The position numbers and the translations under genes were made by a program. A stretch of 64,000 bases of DNA from assembly GCA_015179125.1 (NCBI GenBank), contig WHVA01000308.1, positions 1-64,000 of the forward strand, written 5' to 3'. A model generated the notes under the pieces. It had not been told where the DNA came from and made no database searches. It was given only the letters and a program-made list of their open reading frames with translations. Each line of letters begins with the position of its first letter. The stretch's first letter is position 1. Positions 33,176 through 43,912 of the stretch are shown here, piece by piece. This stretch comes from Gautieria morchelliformis (taxonomy: Eukaryota > Basidiomycota > Agaricomycetes > Gomphales > Gomphaceae).

Positions 33176-33375
33176 TGGTTTCAATCACTGAGCAATAGAT
33201 TTTACTTGTTGAAAGGCACTAATTAATAACTTAATCCAAAAGAAACAGCTGACAATCAGACCACATACAGGTCCAGCGTGATTAGAGTTGCGCCGGACAA
33301 TGACGGGACCGCCAAAGTAATGGCAGCATGCACAGCAGCTGCCCCGGACAAAGAGTGGAACAAATGTATCACCAT

Positions 33376-33860
33376 CGGAGCAAGCAGCGATCGCGGCAAA
33401 CGAGAACCGTACCCTGTCGGGGTACTGGGAGATCAACGGCGTGAAGGCCCACTGTCGAGGAGACAGTGGGAGTGAAGGGGTGCTGATCTCCCCCAAATTC
33501 ATGCAGGCCATGGGCATGAAGACATTTGCCCTAGAACAGCCAATCGCGCTGCAACTGGCATGCATCAGTAGTTGTTCCACCATCAATTATGGAATGAACA
33601 TGACCATTAAATTCGGTCGTAAACTCCACGATGAGTACTTCGACGTAGCGAACATCGAATACTACGATGCGATCCTCAGGACACCGTTCCTGAGGAAGCT
33701 AGGCATCACCCTGGACTTTTCTAGCCCAGGGACGATTCATATAGGGGACGAAAAAATCCCCACAGGCAAAGTATCCTTCGACGAAGACTCATCGAAAGAG
33801 GACCAGGCACCGAAGGTGAGCCAACTCACCTCCGGGCCATGGTCCACTCAAGCCCATTGA
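33376..33860 (+). pseudogene. Ty3/gypsy retropepsin-like protease
   Basis: The frame around 33400-33860 reads LSGYWEINGVKAHCRGDSGSEG then VLISP, the aspartic protease strand with catalytic DSG at 33462, followed by the flap-side segment and YYDAILRTPFLRKLGITLDF, which corresponds to the ILG/RTPFL strand of these proteases. It would process the Gag-Pol polyprotein. The immediately upstream region (33250-33400) is open in a different frame. It is separated from gag by the R3-containing insertion, and downstream the RT needs frame changes, so no polyprotein can be made. Confidence 0.8.
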
Positions 33861-34023
33861 AGCCAGGAGGGCGAGTTGCGAGACAACTCGTCCTCAAACT
33901 CTCCCCATACACACAGGGAGAGATGCACCCATCCGAAGGCGCTGGGGAAGAGGAAGACACTCCTGCGTTCAGCGGGACTGAATAGACGCACAAGGCGCTT
34001 AATGGTGTCTTGCCATGCTGGCA

Positions 34024-35034
34024 TCGTCCTCACGGATGATGACATTCCTCGCCTGCGTGAGGAATGGATGGAAAAGATCACTGACCTTGTCAGTGGTATT
34101 CCACTTGAGCTCCCGCCTCTAAGGGAGGTAAACCTTGAGATCAATCTCATTGATCCCAACAAACGGATGTGGTACTGATTGCCAAAGTTCCCAGAGCACT
34201 TCCACGAAGAACTTTCGGTCAAGTTGGAAAGATACACCACCACAGGGTGGTGGATACCAGCAGTGGCACACCAAGCAGTGCCAATGCTCTGCATGCCAAA
34301 GAAAAATGGCATGCTACACACGGTCTTCGATCTGTGCCAGCAGAACAAAAATACTGTGAAGGACATTACACCCTTCCCAGATCAGGATGTTATTTGCAGC
34401 GACATAGTGTGCTGCCAATACCAGACAATGCTCGATATGTCTGAAGCATACGAGCAGGATCCATCCTGAGCACGTCGCAAAGATGGCATTTGCAATCATA
34501 CTTGGCATGTTCCGAAGTCAAGTAATCCAGATGGGAGATTGCAACGCGCCATCGACATTCCAATGTCTGATGACAGCAATCTTCCACAACTGCATAGGTC
34601 GCTTCGTCCACCTGTATATGGACAATATATTCGTCTTCTCGCACTCGATTAAGGAGCATGAAGAACACCTCAGCATAGTCTTCAACAGACTAAGAAAAAA
34701 CCACCTCTTCTTGACCAAGAAGAAAGTCGACCTTTATTCGGAACGAATGGAGTGTCTTGGCCACATCATAGACGGCCAAGGGGTGCACGCACATGCAGAC
34801 AAAATGAAACACATCTGCAAATGGAGGAGGCCCAGGACATTCAATGACGTCAAATGCTTCCTCGGACTTGTACAATACCTGGCACATTACATGCCAGACG
34901 TGAACACATATACCACCCTATTATCAGGGTGTGTCCGCAACAACTGGCCATTCGAATGGACGCCACTGCTGGACAAGTGCCTACAAAGCATAAAGGCACT
35001 GGCCTGCAAGGCCCCCATCCTAGGACCGGTCGAC
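34024..35034 (+). pseudogene. Ty3/gypsy reverse transcriptase, inactive
   Basis: RT domain in three frames: 34024-34178, 34179-34469 (TTGWWIPAVAHQAVPMLCMPKKNG, FDLCQQNKNTVKD) and 34483-35034 (GDCNAPSTFQCLMTAIF, then FVHLYMDNIFVFSHS, NRLRKNHLFL, CLGHIIDGQG). The catalytic box reads YMDN instead of YxDD, so the second metal-binding Asp is Asn (a G-to-A change). A TGA at 34176-34178 and a frameshift at about 34465 also disrupt it. The sequence runs up to the 430-bp insertion at 35035 and resumes after it. Catalytic inactivity follows from the Asn together with the frame breaks. Confidence 0.88.
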
Positions 35035-35464
35035 TGTTGCAGCCACAAGGTAATGGACCGAGTCGCTCACCCTTGTATACATGTGAGTGGACAACCCACT
35101 GCATGTGCTGGATCACACATCGAGTCATAGAGCTGAGCCAAGGCACCACGCATGCAATAAGATCTGAGTACTAGCCAAAACCCAATACACGGACCATGGC
35201 TCATCTGTAGGGAGCCAGCTGCATATATGCATCAGCCGCAGCATATTTAAACATCTATTTAGCCTGTAGCCAAACTCCTATCCACCACAGTATAAGTCCC
35301 ATCCCATGTACCATAGAATATGATACAAATCTTATCTGTCCAGCTTCGAGTCACAAGCCGTAGTCCCCTGCACTTGAGTCAATGCACACCAGGAGTTGAG
35401 TCGATTCTGCCTCTGCGCTCGAGTCAATGCGCATGCCCCAAGCACCTCTAACATTATAATAATA
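35035..35464. mobile_element. 430-bp insertion with 5-bp target duplication TCGAC
   Basis: It separates the gypsy RT connection (…ILGPVD) from the RNase H domain (PWSNDPIWVITDGS). Removing 430 bp plus one TCGAC (35030-35034 / 35465-35469) joins the two in frame. The insert begins TGTTGCAGCC and near its right end has CTCTAACATTATAATAATA. A 5-bp duplication and a TGTT...AACA-like pair suggest a short LTR with extra AT bases at one edge, but the terminus is not clean. Confidence 0.6.
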
Positions 35465-35469
35465 TCGAC

Positions 35470-36310
35470 CCCTGGAGCAATGACCCTATCTGGGTCATCA
35501 CGGATGGATCGAAGTCGGGCGTCAGCGCCGTATAACGCCAGGGCCCCGACTGGAAAACGTGCCGGCCAGCAGGCTTCTTGTCAAAGAAGTTCAGCGTGGC
35601 CCAATAGCACAACAGGACCCACAAGCATGAAATGATCACCGTGCTTGAGGCCCTGATGAAGTGGGAGGACAAGCTCCTAGGGCGGAAATTCACCCTAGTC
35701 ACTGACCACAAAGGCCTCAAATACTTTGAGACCCAGAAGAACCTGTCCGACCGACAGGTCAGGTGGTGGGAGTTCCTCTCCCGTTTCAACTTCAACACCG
35801 TGCATGTTGACGGCATTGAGAACAAAGTCGTGGACTGTCTCTCTCGATACTACAAGAGTGACATGAGCGATGATTGACATCCGGAACACGTGTTTGTCAA
35901 TGCAGATGAACACCTCGATCCGGATGGAGAGCTACTGCCCACCGATCGATACATCAAACTACAGGCAGCAGCCGCGAGACAGTCAACCTGCCTCGCAGAG
36001 AGAACAGAGGTGTGGACAGCTGAGGCCACCGCCTTGCACGGAGGCCCAGCACAGGACCCGGAGATGCACGTCGCCCCTGAAACCAATGACGATGTCCACG
36101 CCATTGCCGCAGGCAATGACGGCACACCCCTGCACATGCACATTGAAAACGATATGGACCTACCTAAGGTCCTACGCGACACATACCATGAAGACACCAT
36201 GTTCTCAAAGATCATGGTGCACCCGGATACCCACCCAAGGTTCTGGAATGGGTGTTACATATTGAGATTTCCACCAAGTTGGACTTCGAGGTCCGACCAG
36301 ACTTATCTTT
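35470..36310 (+). pseudogene. Ty3/gypsy RNase H and linker; integrase missing
   Basis: RNase H motifs: WVITDGS (first Asp), KHEMITVLEAL (Glu), LVTDHKGL (Asp), DGIENKVVDCLSR (last Asp), so the active-site residues are present, although at least two in-frame stops lie at 35532 and 35605 (V*R, Q*H). The linker 35880-36310 is acidic and ends DTHPRFWNGCYILRF, the point where the integrase zinc-binding H2C2 segment normally starts. Instead the sequence switches at about 36315 to the C-terminal end of a minus-strand RT gene. The element therefore lacks integrase and any right LTR. Confidence 0.85.
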
Positions 36311-36317
36311 CTATGTA

Positions 36318-38164
36318 TCACCATGCATAGCAGTTGGAGAGAAATTTTGGGATGGAGTCAGCAAGAGCTGGGAAGGAGTGGCCCAGGGTATGGATGAAGG
36401 TGACATGCTGTAGGGTGCCTAAGAGCTTCATTGTGGGAAGCAGCTGTGCCCTGGCACCCACTGTGTAGCTGAGGGTGCATGCAAGGTACTTGAGGCATTT
36501 GTTCTCAGGGATCACAACCGTGCGGCCGGCGAAGTCCCACAGGAAGCTGACATATTCAGAATTGAAGGAGAAGTTGTGACCCTTTATGCTCACTGGGTGC
36601 CACGGCACGCCCAAGGGGGCAGTGGCATTCGTGATTGTTTTGAGGTTCAAGATGTAGTCAAATGACACCATTGCTGGAGTGTGCGAGGGGGGGACATGGA
36701 AATCTGGGTGCACAGCTGCGTCAGCAGGTTCACGGATGAATAGGAAATGGTCCACCCAATGGAAGATGACTTTCAAGCCATAGCCGCCCAAGATGTCGAC
36801 TACGGCATCTGAGATGTTGCGTTGGATCCCAGCAGCTGTGGCTAGCCCAAATGGTAAGACATGATCTACGTAGATGTAGCTCTTGTGTGCTGGAAGCACG
36901 GGGCACATGCAGTATGCTTTTTGTAGGTCTAGGCATGCCACCTGGGTACTGGGTGGAGCTGTGGCAAGCTGTGTGGGATGCGTGTGTCAGCATGATGTGC
37001 AACGGAAGAAAGGATGATAGTAAGAGATGTGTGGCTGTGTGTTCTAGCATGGTTGTGCGTGCATGTGTGTGTGATGCCACTAGGATGGATGTGTGTGACA
37101 CCATCAAGAGGGTGTGAGTGTGTCACCATCAGGAGGCATGTGGTGCCACATGTGTGGTGTGAATGCTGTTGCTGGTGAAGTGTGTGTGGGACCGCATGTG
37201 GTGTGCATGGTGAACGGGTGGGAGGATGTTGAGTGGTACTCACATACTGTGCCACCAACCATGCCGAACCCCAATGGGTCGGGAAGTCATCAGAGTCTAA
37301 CATGTCATTGACTGACACACTGTGTGCATCTCTCTTCAAAGGATTCATTATGAGGCGCCACTTTCTCTACCAGGCCCAGCGGTGACATGTGGAAGTATCC
37401 GCCAAAGCTCATGTGTGCTTCCTCAATGGTGAACAGGCCTGCCATGCAGCCGGCAGTGATCTCTTCTTGTAAATGTTCATCGATTATTTCAGGGTGGTCT
37501 AGGGCTGTCTTCATATTGGGGGGGATAAAGGCCTCGGTGAGGGGTGGTGGGGTGCCAATTGGGGAGCCTTGTGTGATGTCGAGTACAATGTTAGGATAGA
37601 GGTTGGAAAGATTAAAGTGATCAAGTAGTTGGCTGCTATGTACGGTGTTTGATTTTGAAATGCTCAGATTCTAGGGCACTTAACCGCTCTGTGCAATCCT
37701 GCGAGGCTCAGGGTGCAGTAGTGAGGGGGTGGCCCTCAGTATGCTCCTGTAAGGTTGAACTTGAAACACACAGTGGAGCACCAGTGGCTGGGTTGGAGGA
37801 GGCCAGAGACCAGGGAGTAGGCCCAGGCATAGTGGAGAGAGCCAGAGAGCTGGGTACCTGTAGCTAGAGTCACTGTCACATAGATTAGATCAGCATAGCA
37901 TCTTCTTCTTCTGCTTCCAGCTGCAAGTTTTAGACTCTTCCCTGGCCCTGCTTCCCCAATGGCAGTAGAGTCTGTGTTGTAGAATAGCTTTTTGTCTCTG
38001 GCTGAAACATTAGTCTTATGCTCAGCATGGCCATGGAGGGTTGTGGAAGTGCATTGGATGGAGATGTGGGAGTTGCTGAGGCCGCAATTGAGACAGATCT
38101 TAGGCCTCATGTCCTGCTCTGCCTTGGTACAAAAGGGCACCACGCATGTCCATTTCTGTGGCAT
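36318..38164 (-). pseudogene. DIRS-like reverse transcriptase gene (C-terminal part)
   Basis: Minus-strand exons: 37519 upstream (NIVLDITQGSPIGTP), 37514-37340 (ALDHPEIIDEHLQEEI, GGYFHMSPLGLVEK), 37336-37245 (SVNDMLDSDDFPTHWG), then 36965-36318 after a GT-AG gap of about 275 bp (donor GTGAGTAC near 37243, acceptor CCACACAG near 36970). The last part has QVACLDLQKAYCMCPV, YVDHVLPFGLATAAGIQ and HWVDHFLFIRE. LPFGL and VDD are the B and C boxes of DIRS/Ngaro-type RTs abundant in Agaricomycetes; DIRS assignment is tentative because no tyrosine recombinase is seen. The second catalytic Asp is His. A Cys-rich zinc-knuckle-like stretch (CLNCGLSNSHISIQC) lies at 38060-38110. Confidence 0.75.
36970..37243 (-). 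other. Intron-like GT-AG interruption inside the RT
   Basis: The conserved RT reading is continuous on both sides of this 275-bp, CA/TG-rich segment (AQY before, LATAPPSTQVACLDL after). It has a GTGAGT donor and an ACACAG acceptor. Its CACACA-rich content gives it an open frame, which is why a longer ORF is seen across it. An insertion that happened to be spliceable is an alternative. Confidence 0.5.
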
Positions 38165-39166
38165 GAACTGCCTGTGTCACTTGGGCCTGGGACACTATAT
38201 GGCTGGTATCAGTATGGGTTCCTACTGGGCAGCCCGTGTGGTTGGACTGCCAGCTCTGTGTGGACCGATGATTTTATCATTTCCACTATCCTCTCTTCAT
38301 TTACCTCCCTATCTGCGAGCATCCAGGCATATGTCTTGTTAGCTGTGGTGTCGAAGATAGCTAGTAGAAATATGATTGAAACTCGTAATAAGAGTCGAAT
38401 CAAGAAGTGCTTGAGAAAGTAGGGTGTTTGCACATATAACAGGGTATATGCATCTTACAACAATACTGACTGAAGCTAGTAGCTTAAAGCGCAAAAGAAG
38501 TGAGTGATTAACTGTGATTCAGTTCACTGTCAAGTGTAGTGTACAAAGTCGAGTATTTAACTAGAAAGAAAAGAATATGGCGCTCTTGGTGTGTTACAAG
38601 ATAAGAACAAGAAAAATGTCGTATGGGGCAACTGGCATATGTTTGAGTATTAGGAGTAGGAATGACATGTGGATGGAGTGTGATGTGTAAAGTATAATGG
38701 TGAATGGGGAATGGGGAATGAAGGAGAATAGGAGAAATAGTCGAGACACGTGCAGGGTAACCTTGGGGTGTCACATCCCTTGATCAGATCACATGCACAT
38801 GTGACATGTGGCATGTGGGCTAAGACTTGGCTCAGCTTGGCTCCACAGTGCTGTGATGATATTAGTGGTTCGGTGATATTTGTATGCAGGCTTGTGGGCT
38901 TGGTAGTGCGTGTGTGCATGATGAGATGTGTTGTGACGGGTTTGTGACAGTTAGACGCTGGTGCGGCAACGGTGTATACGCTGTATGTCACAGTGTGACA
39001 TGTGACTTGCATCATCCAAATAAGGAAAGTGGTCCACAGTGGTCCGTCCATAGAGTCCAGATGGTGTTGTTACAGTATATCAGTGTGTTATAGTGATGAA
39101 TGTTGGACTGCATAGCTTTGGAAATATATTCATAACAGTCAGAGTATTCAGTGCTGTGCATGTCGG
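38165..39166. other. No recognised gene
   Basis: Between two parts of the DIRS-like gene. Minus-strand ORFs 38508-39051 are His/Thr/Pro-rich without motif. Some of it may be a degenerate linker of the same element. Confidence 0.35.
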
Positions 39167-39171
39167 GTGAG

Positions 39172-40137
39172 TGTCATGACTCATTTATTCTTGTATCCAG
39201 TTACCCCCATTTTCCCTTTCATCCCTCCATCTCTATGTTCACTCTGTTCCCTCTTCACCGAATTCGCCGAATGCCCATTCACTGCTCGCATCATTCGCCA
39301 GTAGGCATTCCATCAAACACGATCAACATCCTTTACCCGGCATGATGGTTCATCACTAGCCCCATAACCTGCCTGATCCAACCCCCTGGGGGTGTTCCTA
39401 TGGCCAGGATGCATTCGCAGGACATTCTACCCGTAGATCGTGTGAGATTGACCCAGCAGACCAACAGTCCATGCAGGTTAACATGTATGCAGGTCTGAAG
39501 GCATGTTTTCTTACACAGCTACCTTTGTCCTCTCTCCCCCCATTGTTTCATGTTCGCACTTCTCCTTTCTTCTATTGTATATGTGTTTCATCTATTTGTA
39601 TCCTGACTGTGCACCCCTATCTGACCCTGACTCAAGACAGCCTCTTTCCTATTCGCTAATATCATATGAGCATTTGGTACAAGTAGTTTACATTTGCATG
39701 TATATTCTGCAGTTCAATTATCATACGTCTATCTTGTGCAAAACTGTGACTATCGTCTTAAGCCCTCTTCAATAGACTACTATCCTAGACCAGGGGAGGA
39801 CTTGAGCACCACTGGTGAGTTTCCATACTTCACCTTCACTACTTTAGTCTTCAACCCATTGTCGGTGCTGTCAGCAAAGGGCTCCAAAGGAGTACCTTCG
39901 CCGGTGGTAGGATTGTTACCACTAAACAACCTTTCTGTGAGACCTTGTACATTATGCCGTCAAGTATCACAGGCTATTTCACTACAACTGTAGATAGGGC
40001 GAGCTCCATTAGGGTAGCCCCCTTACCTCATAAACCTTTATCAGCTTGACATTGTTCGCTGAACATTGCACAAGCCGTTCAAGCATTCACTGCATTCACT
40101 AATACACAATATTAACGCCTAAAATCCAATCTTGACA
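39172..40137 (+). mobile_element. Solo LTR-B1, target duplication GTGAG
   Basis: A 966-bp LTR beginning TGTCATGACTCATTT and ending CCAATCTTGACA, flanked by the perfect repeat GTGAG (39167-39171, 40138-40142). It sits within the DIRS-like gene: the minus-strand frame running through TIRQTVLT at 40143 continues directly beyond the LTR. LTR-B2 at 7.3 kb and a fragment at 57.95 kb belong to the same family. Confidence 0.93.
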
Positions 40138-40142
40138 GTGAG

Positions 40143-40616
40143 AACAGTTTGTCGAATAGTGTTGTCACATTTTGATATACAGGAACATCTAAATGTGGTC
40201 TTCATGTGTGGGTCTGTGCTGAAATGGTTGAAATGTTCAGCCCATGTGAGCGGGAGCTTGGATCTGGGCGCCATGCATAGATCGAGACACTTTATGAAGT
40301 TGTGGTAAGCTTCACTGAATAATGTGAAGTCTAGCTGGCGTTCATCGATGAAATTGGGCGGATCAATCAGGCAGATGGATTTGGTCATCAAGTTTATCAT
40401 CTTCAGGTCTAGTTCCAGTCTCATGCGATCCATGCTCTCACTCAGGAAGAACGAGAGTGGGATGTATGTGCGTGCCTTGACCATCGTGATGAGTTGCATC
40501 GGGATTGTGTGGTTTTTTGGCTGTTGAGTGTTGGTGGCTGCATCTGCGTCACAGAAGGCATACGTGGGAGTGGAGTTTGTGCAGGTTGCTGTCGCTGTGT
40601 TGGTTTGGTGCTGCAC
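40143..40616 (-). pseudogene. DIRS-like element, N-terminal (Gag-like) coding segment
   Basis: The ORF 40119-40616 contains KARTYIPLSFFLSESMDRMR then LELDLKMINL, FIDERQLDFTLFSEAYHNFI and LTWAEHFNHFSTDPHMKTTFR. In Agaricomycete RT genes of the kind found at 36.3-38.2 kb, a region of this type (RxYIPL...LRLELDL...LDERELDFxxFSEAxxNY) precedes the zinc knuckle and RT. It is cut off from the RT part by LTR-B1. Without the LTR the frame reaches a stop soon after (near 39145), so the gene was already damaged or the intervening region is lost. Confidence 0.6.
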
Positions 40617-41348
40617 GGTTGGTTGGGGTTGGTTGGTTATAATGGGGGGGGGGGTGATCAGCTGGTTGGGTGCTGCGAGAGACTAAGAGCAGCTGATTGT
40701 AGGTTGAATAGTGATTTAGATTCAGACTTCTATTCAAAGTTGAATCGAGTGGATCTGCAGAAACAAAGATATAGAGGAAACACAATGTGTGTATCCTCTC
40801 CAGCAATAACTACGCAGTATTGTGCATTGCGAGATACCAAGATGGTTCGAAGTGAGTTCTGATTGACTGAGGAATTTGAATGTACAAGCTGAACTATTTA
40901 TCTAGCTATGGGGTGTGCTGCGGTGGGAAGAGCGGAAGGGGGGGTGTATGGTTCGACTCTAGTGTCTGGACGCGGTGGTACGGTAGTCCGGAGGCAGCGG
41001 TAACTAGGATGGTTGTCTATCGAATGGGGGGGAATGTAGGTAGTCATATGTATCAGAAACATGGATTGTTAGAAGAAAAGAATGGAATATGGAAAATATG
41101 CAAACAGGCGGCTCAGCCTCTAGCTCCTCCGTGGATCAGTGTGTCTTGGGATAGGGCTTCATCTCAGGTTGGAGTGGATCTGCGGGTACTAGGTCAGGGT
41201 TGAGTCGGCAGGGCAGGGGGGACGTCGGGGTGTGTCGTGCGGACATGTGCGAGCTTGGACAGATGTGGATGATGTGAGTGAGGGTGTGTGTGTGACGTGG
41301 GGTAGCGTATATGCGGCATTTGGACTTGTTGTAATGGCAGTGATGGGC
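40617..41348. other. No recognised gene
   Basis: GT-rich; plus-strand ORF 40880-41203 has no motif. Nothing further supported. Confidence 0.35.
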
Positions 41349-41795
41349 TTACTGATGTCTTATGACAGGTGCGGTGTCGGGTGGAACTGGAGCGGTCTGG
41401 TGCCGCGGGTACAACGCGGCGAGGTCAGCCTCTGTCAATACTTCCTCGTCGTCTGAAACGACAGGCTCATTGCCTGCCCGACGTCCAGCTCGGATGTTGT
41501 TCCTTGCTGATATGAGGCCATTGAGCTGGTCTATCACCTGGCTCGGGGTTGGTCGCCTTGCCCATTGGGCTGTGTTGCGGTGCATGGCCGGTCTTCTATG
41601 AGGGGTCCTCTAAGACGGCACCGAAGCTGAAGGGTCATGGACCGAATTCGGTGGGACCGTGTTCCCGGGAGTGGGGTTAGAGGGAGCGCTGGAGTTAGGG
41701 TGCCTTACTGCGGCTGATGACGTTGACGATGTCGGCGGTGTCACCTGCAGGTCGTGGTGCCCAGAGAATCCGCTTGGATAAGACGGCGGGGCCAT
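41349..41795 (-). pseudogene. Hypothetical ORF pair next to copia LTR
   Basis: Two minus-strand ORFs (41795-41610, Ser/Pro/Thr-rich, and 41585-41349, with QVIDQLNGLISARNN and an acidic VVSDDEEVLTEAD segment) are adjacent and would form one protein if a stop between them were bypassed. Composition resembles the N-terminal part of a retroelement Gag, but there is no diagnostic motif. The copia LTR lies just upstream of it (41900), so copia may have inserted next to or into its 5' side. Confidence 0.3.
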
Positions 41796-41899
41796 TTCAA
41801 GAGAGTTTCGCCTGCAACTACGCTAGGTAGATGGTGTTGGAGTCAGGGTCGGTAAGCGTCGAATGCAGGGCCAAGTAGGTTAGGGGAAGGATTTATCAT

Positions 41900-42151
41900 T
41901 GTCTAGTAAAATAGTATTACTGGCCTCGGTCAAGTATGACCGAGGCCCTATATCTACTCGCTCCACAGTCGCTAACCCCTCAGTGAACTGACCGTTCACT
42001 GAGGTACGTGCCCCTGTCCCATTATGCATCCTAATGGTATACTTACTATTATGTAGACTTCATTCCTATTAGGTAGAGTAGTTATACACACTCAGTGAAC
42101 TGACCGTTCACTGAGACTTCATTCCTATTAGCACTGCACATAACCGCTACA
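41900..42151 (+). mobile_element. Candidate 5' LTR of the copia element
   Basis: Inferred from position: a 252-bp segment TGTCTAG...CGCTACA directly before a primer-binding-like site and gag. It contains the palindromic block CAGTGAAC TGACC GTTCACTG twice (about 41981 and 42090). The matching 3' LTR is absent because the element is truncated, so the left boundary is uncertain. Confidence 0.45.
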
Positions 42152-42166
42152 GGTTATGGGCCCCGC
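42152..42166 (+). promoter_or_regulatory. Possible half-tRNA primer-binding site
   Basis: GGTTATGGGCCCC directly after the putative LTR resembles the complement of the initiator tRNA-Met anticodon stem-loop (GGGTTATGAGCCC in yeast). Some copia elements prime on a tRNA cut in the anticodon loop. The match has one substitution and one length difference. Confidence 0.4.
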
Positions 42167-42174
42167 AGAGCCCA

Positions 42175-43912
42175 CAACATCTACCCCCCCTCCAAGTCGT
42201 TCGTCATCCCGAAGCTGGCCAGGGACGGCACGAACTGGGTCACCTGGAAAAGCCAGACGTTAGCTACGCTGGCGGCAACCTGTGGCGCGAAGCGTCACCT
42301 CGAGGGGACCGCTCGGATCCCTCGCACGATCCCAACGTACCCTGGCAGCTATACACTCACAGACAAGGAGGAAGAGGACCTAGAGGAACTCGAGAAACGC
42401 TGGGATGACTACAATCAGCGCGAGGCAGCGATAATGGCACAAATATTTACCACTGTCCCCGATAGCGTCCTCATCGAAGTCCGCAACCTAGCTACGGCAA
42501 AGAAGGTCTGGGAGGCCGTATGTGCAAAGCATGAGACAAGGGCACTCACGGTCAAAGTCGACATGTGACGACGCATGTACGAGCTGAAGTGCGAGGACGA
42601 ATCGAACGTCCGCACACACCTAGAGTCCCTCATGAGAATGCAGGAGCAACTCGCAGGGATGAACGCGGGACTCACCGATGACAACCTGGTCACCGTCATC
42701 CTCAGCTCGCTCCCGAAGTCATATCGGCCGCTCATCAATGTGATAACCATGTCGGCGACACATGCAAAGGCAGACTCGAGCAGGACCGGGTGGTCAGCAC
42801 TCTAATCGGCGAGTTCGAGCGATTAGCAGTCGAGGAACAACAATTGAAGGCAAGTGAGAACGCACTCGCGGTGGTCAAAAATCACAGAAAGCACCAGCCA
42901 TGCAGCAGTAGTTCCAACACCACGTGGACAGATGTGGAATGTTGGAAGTGCGGCAAAAGGGGCATATCAAAGCGGATTGTCGTTCTAAAGGCAAGAAAAA
43001 AGAAAAGAAGGATGAAGATAATAAAGGAGGCGACTCGGCGAATGCAGTGGCAGAGGGTGAGGATTTCGCCTTTACCACAACGCTCACTGGGACCGCGCTT
43101 GCGCTGGGAACGAGTCGGTCAACGGGACGAGAAGTCGACATTTACGACTCGGGCGCGTCAGGTCATATGTCGCCGAGTAGGCATCACTTCATCACCTTCG
43201 ACGAGATCATGCCACGGACGGTCACTGCCGTGGACAAGACAGTCTTCAAGGCTACCGGGATAGGTAGCATGAAGGTCGGGATACCTAACGGTAGAACGAC
43301 AACGCATGTTACCTTGAAGGATGTGCTGTACTGTCCCGATCTCACGTTTATGCTTGTCTCCCTAACGCGATGCGACGCAGCTGGCTACTCGGTTCTACTC
43401 AAGGATCGGAAGTGCTTAATTCGAGACAAGAAAGGGACGTTACTTGGACAAATTCCGCTCTCGAATGGCCTGTACAAAGTAGAACATCAGTCTACTGCAG
43501 CGGCAGCGAGTACTACACGGAAAGTACTCACATTGGACGAGTTACACCACCGGATGGGACACATATCCCCCCAGGCCGCTCGCAAGCTCATCCGGGACCG
43601 AGTCGTCACTGGACTGGATCTCGACATGGCGAGTCAGCCAGGCTTTTGCACGGAGTGTGCACAAGCCAAACCTACCCGAAAATCCATCCCACAGAAACGG
43701 GAGGGGTCGCGAGCCACCAAATTCGGCGAAAAGGTGCACTCGGACGTCTGGGGGCCCGCAAACCCCCAGAGCTGCGACGGAAAAGACTATTTCGTCAGTT
43801 TCACCGACGACTATAACCGGTGGACTTACCTGGTACCGATGGCTAGGAAGAGCGACGCGTTCAACTGCTACAAGCAGTGTGGGCCGAGATGCAGTATAAC
43901 ACGAAAATAAAA
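42175..43912 (+). pseudogene. Ty1/copia gag-protease-integrase (first part)
   Basis: Gag from about 42180: NIYPPSKSFVIPKLARDGTN, W..W motif, IFTTVPDSVLIEV, VWEAVCAKHE, then an in-frame TGA after VKVDM (42566-42568), HLESLMRMQEQLAG and LSSLPKSYRPL. The CCHC knuckle is split: ECWKCGK in one frame and GHIKADC in the next, the result of one missing A in an A run at about 42956. Protease: YDSGASGHMSPSR with catalytic DSG (43148). GAG-pre-integrase: HHRMGHIS...C..C (HHCC zinc). Integrase core begins KVHSDVWGP (first Asp), then FTDDYNRW (second Asp). The frame shifts near 43875 and continues in the next entry. Confidence 0.88.

Noticed and set aside
36929..37348. Single long His/Thr-rich protein across the DIRS-like RT
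   Set aside because: The CACACA-rich part is the intron-like segment; the conserved RT residues lie on both sides in frames that need it removed.
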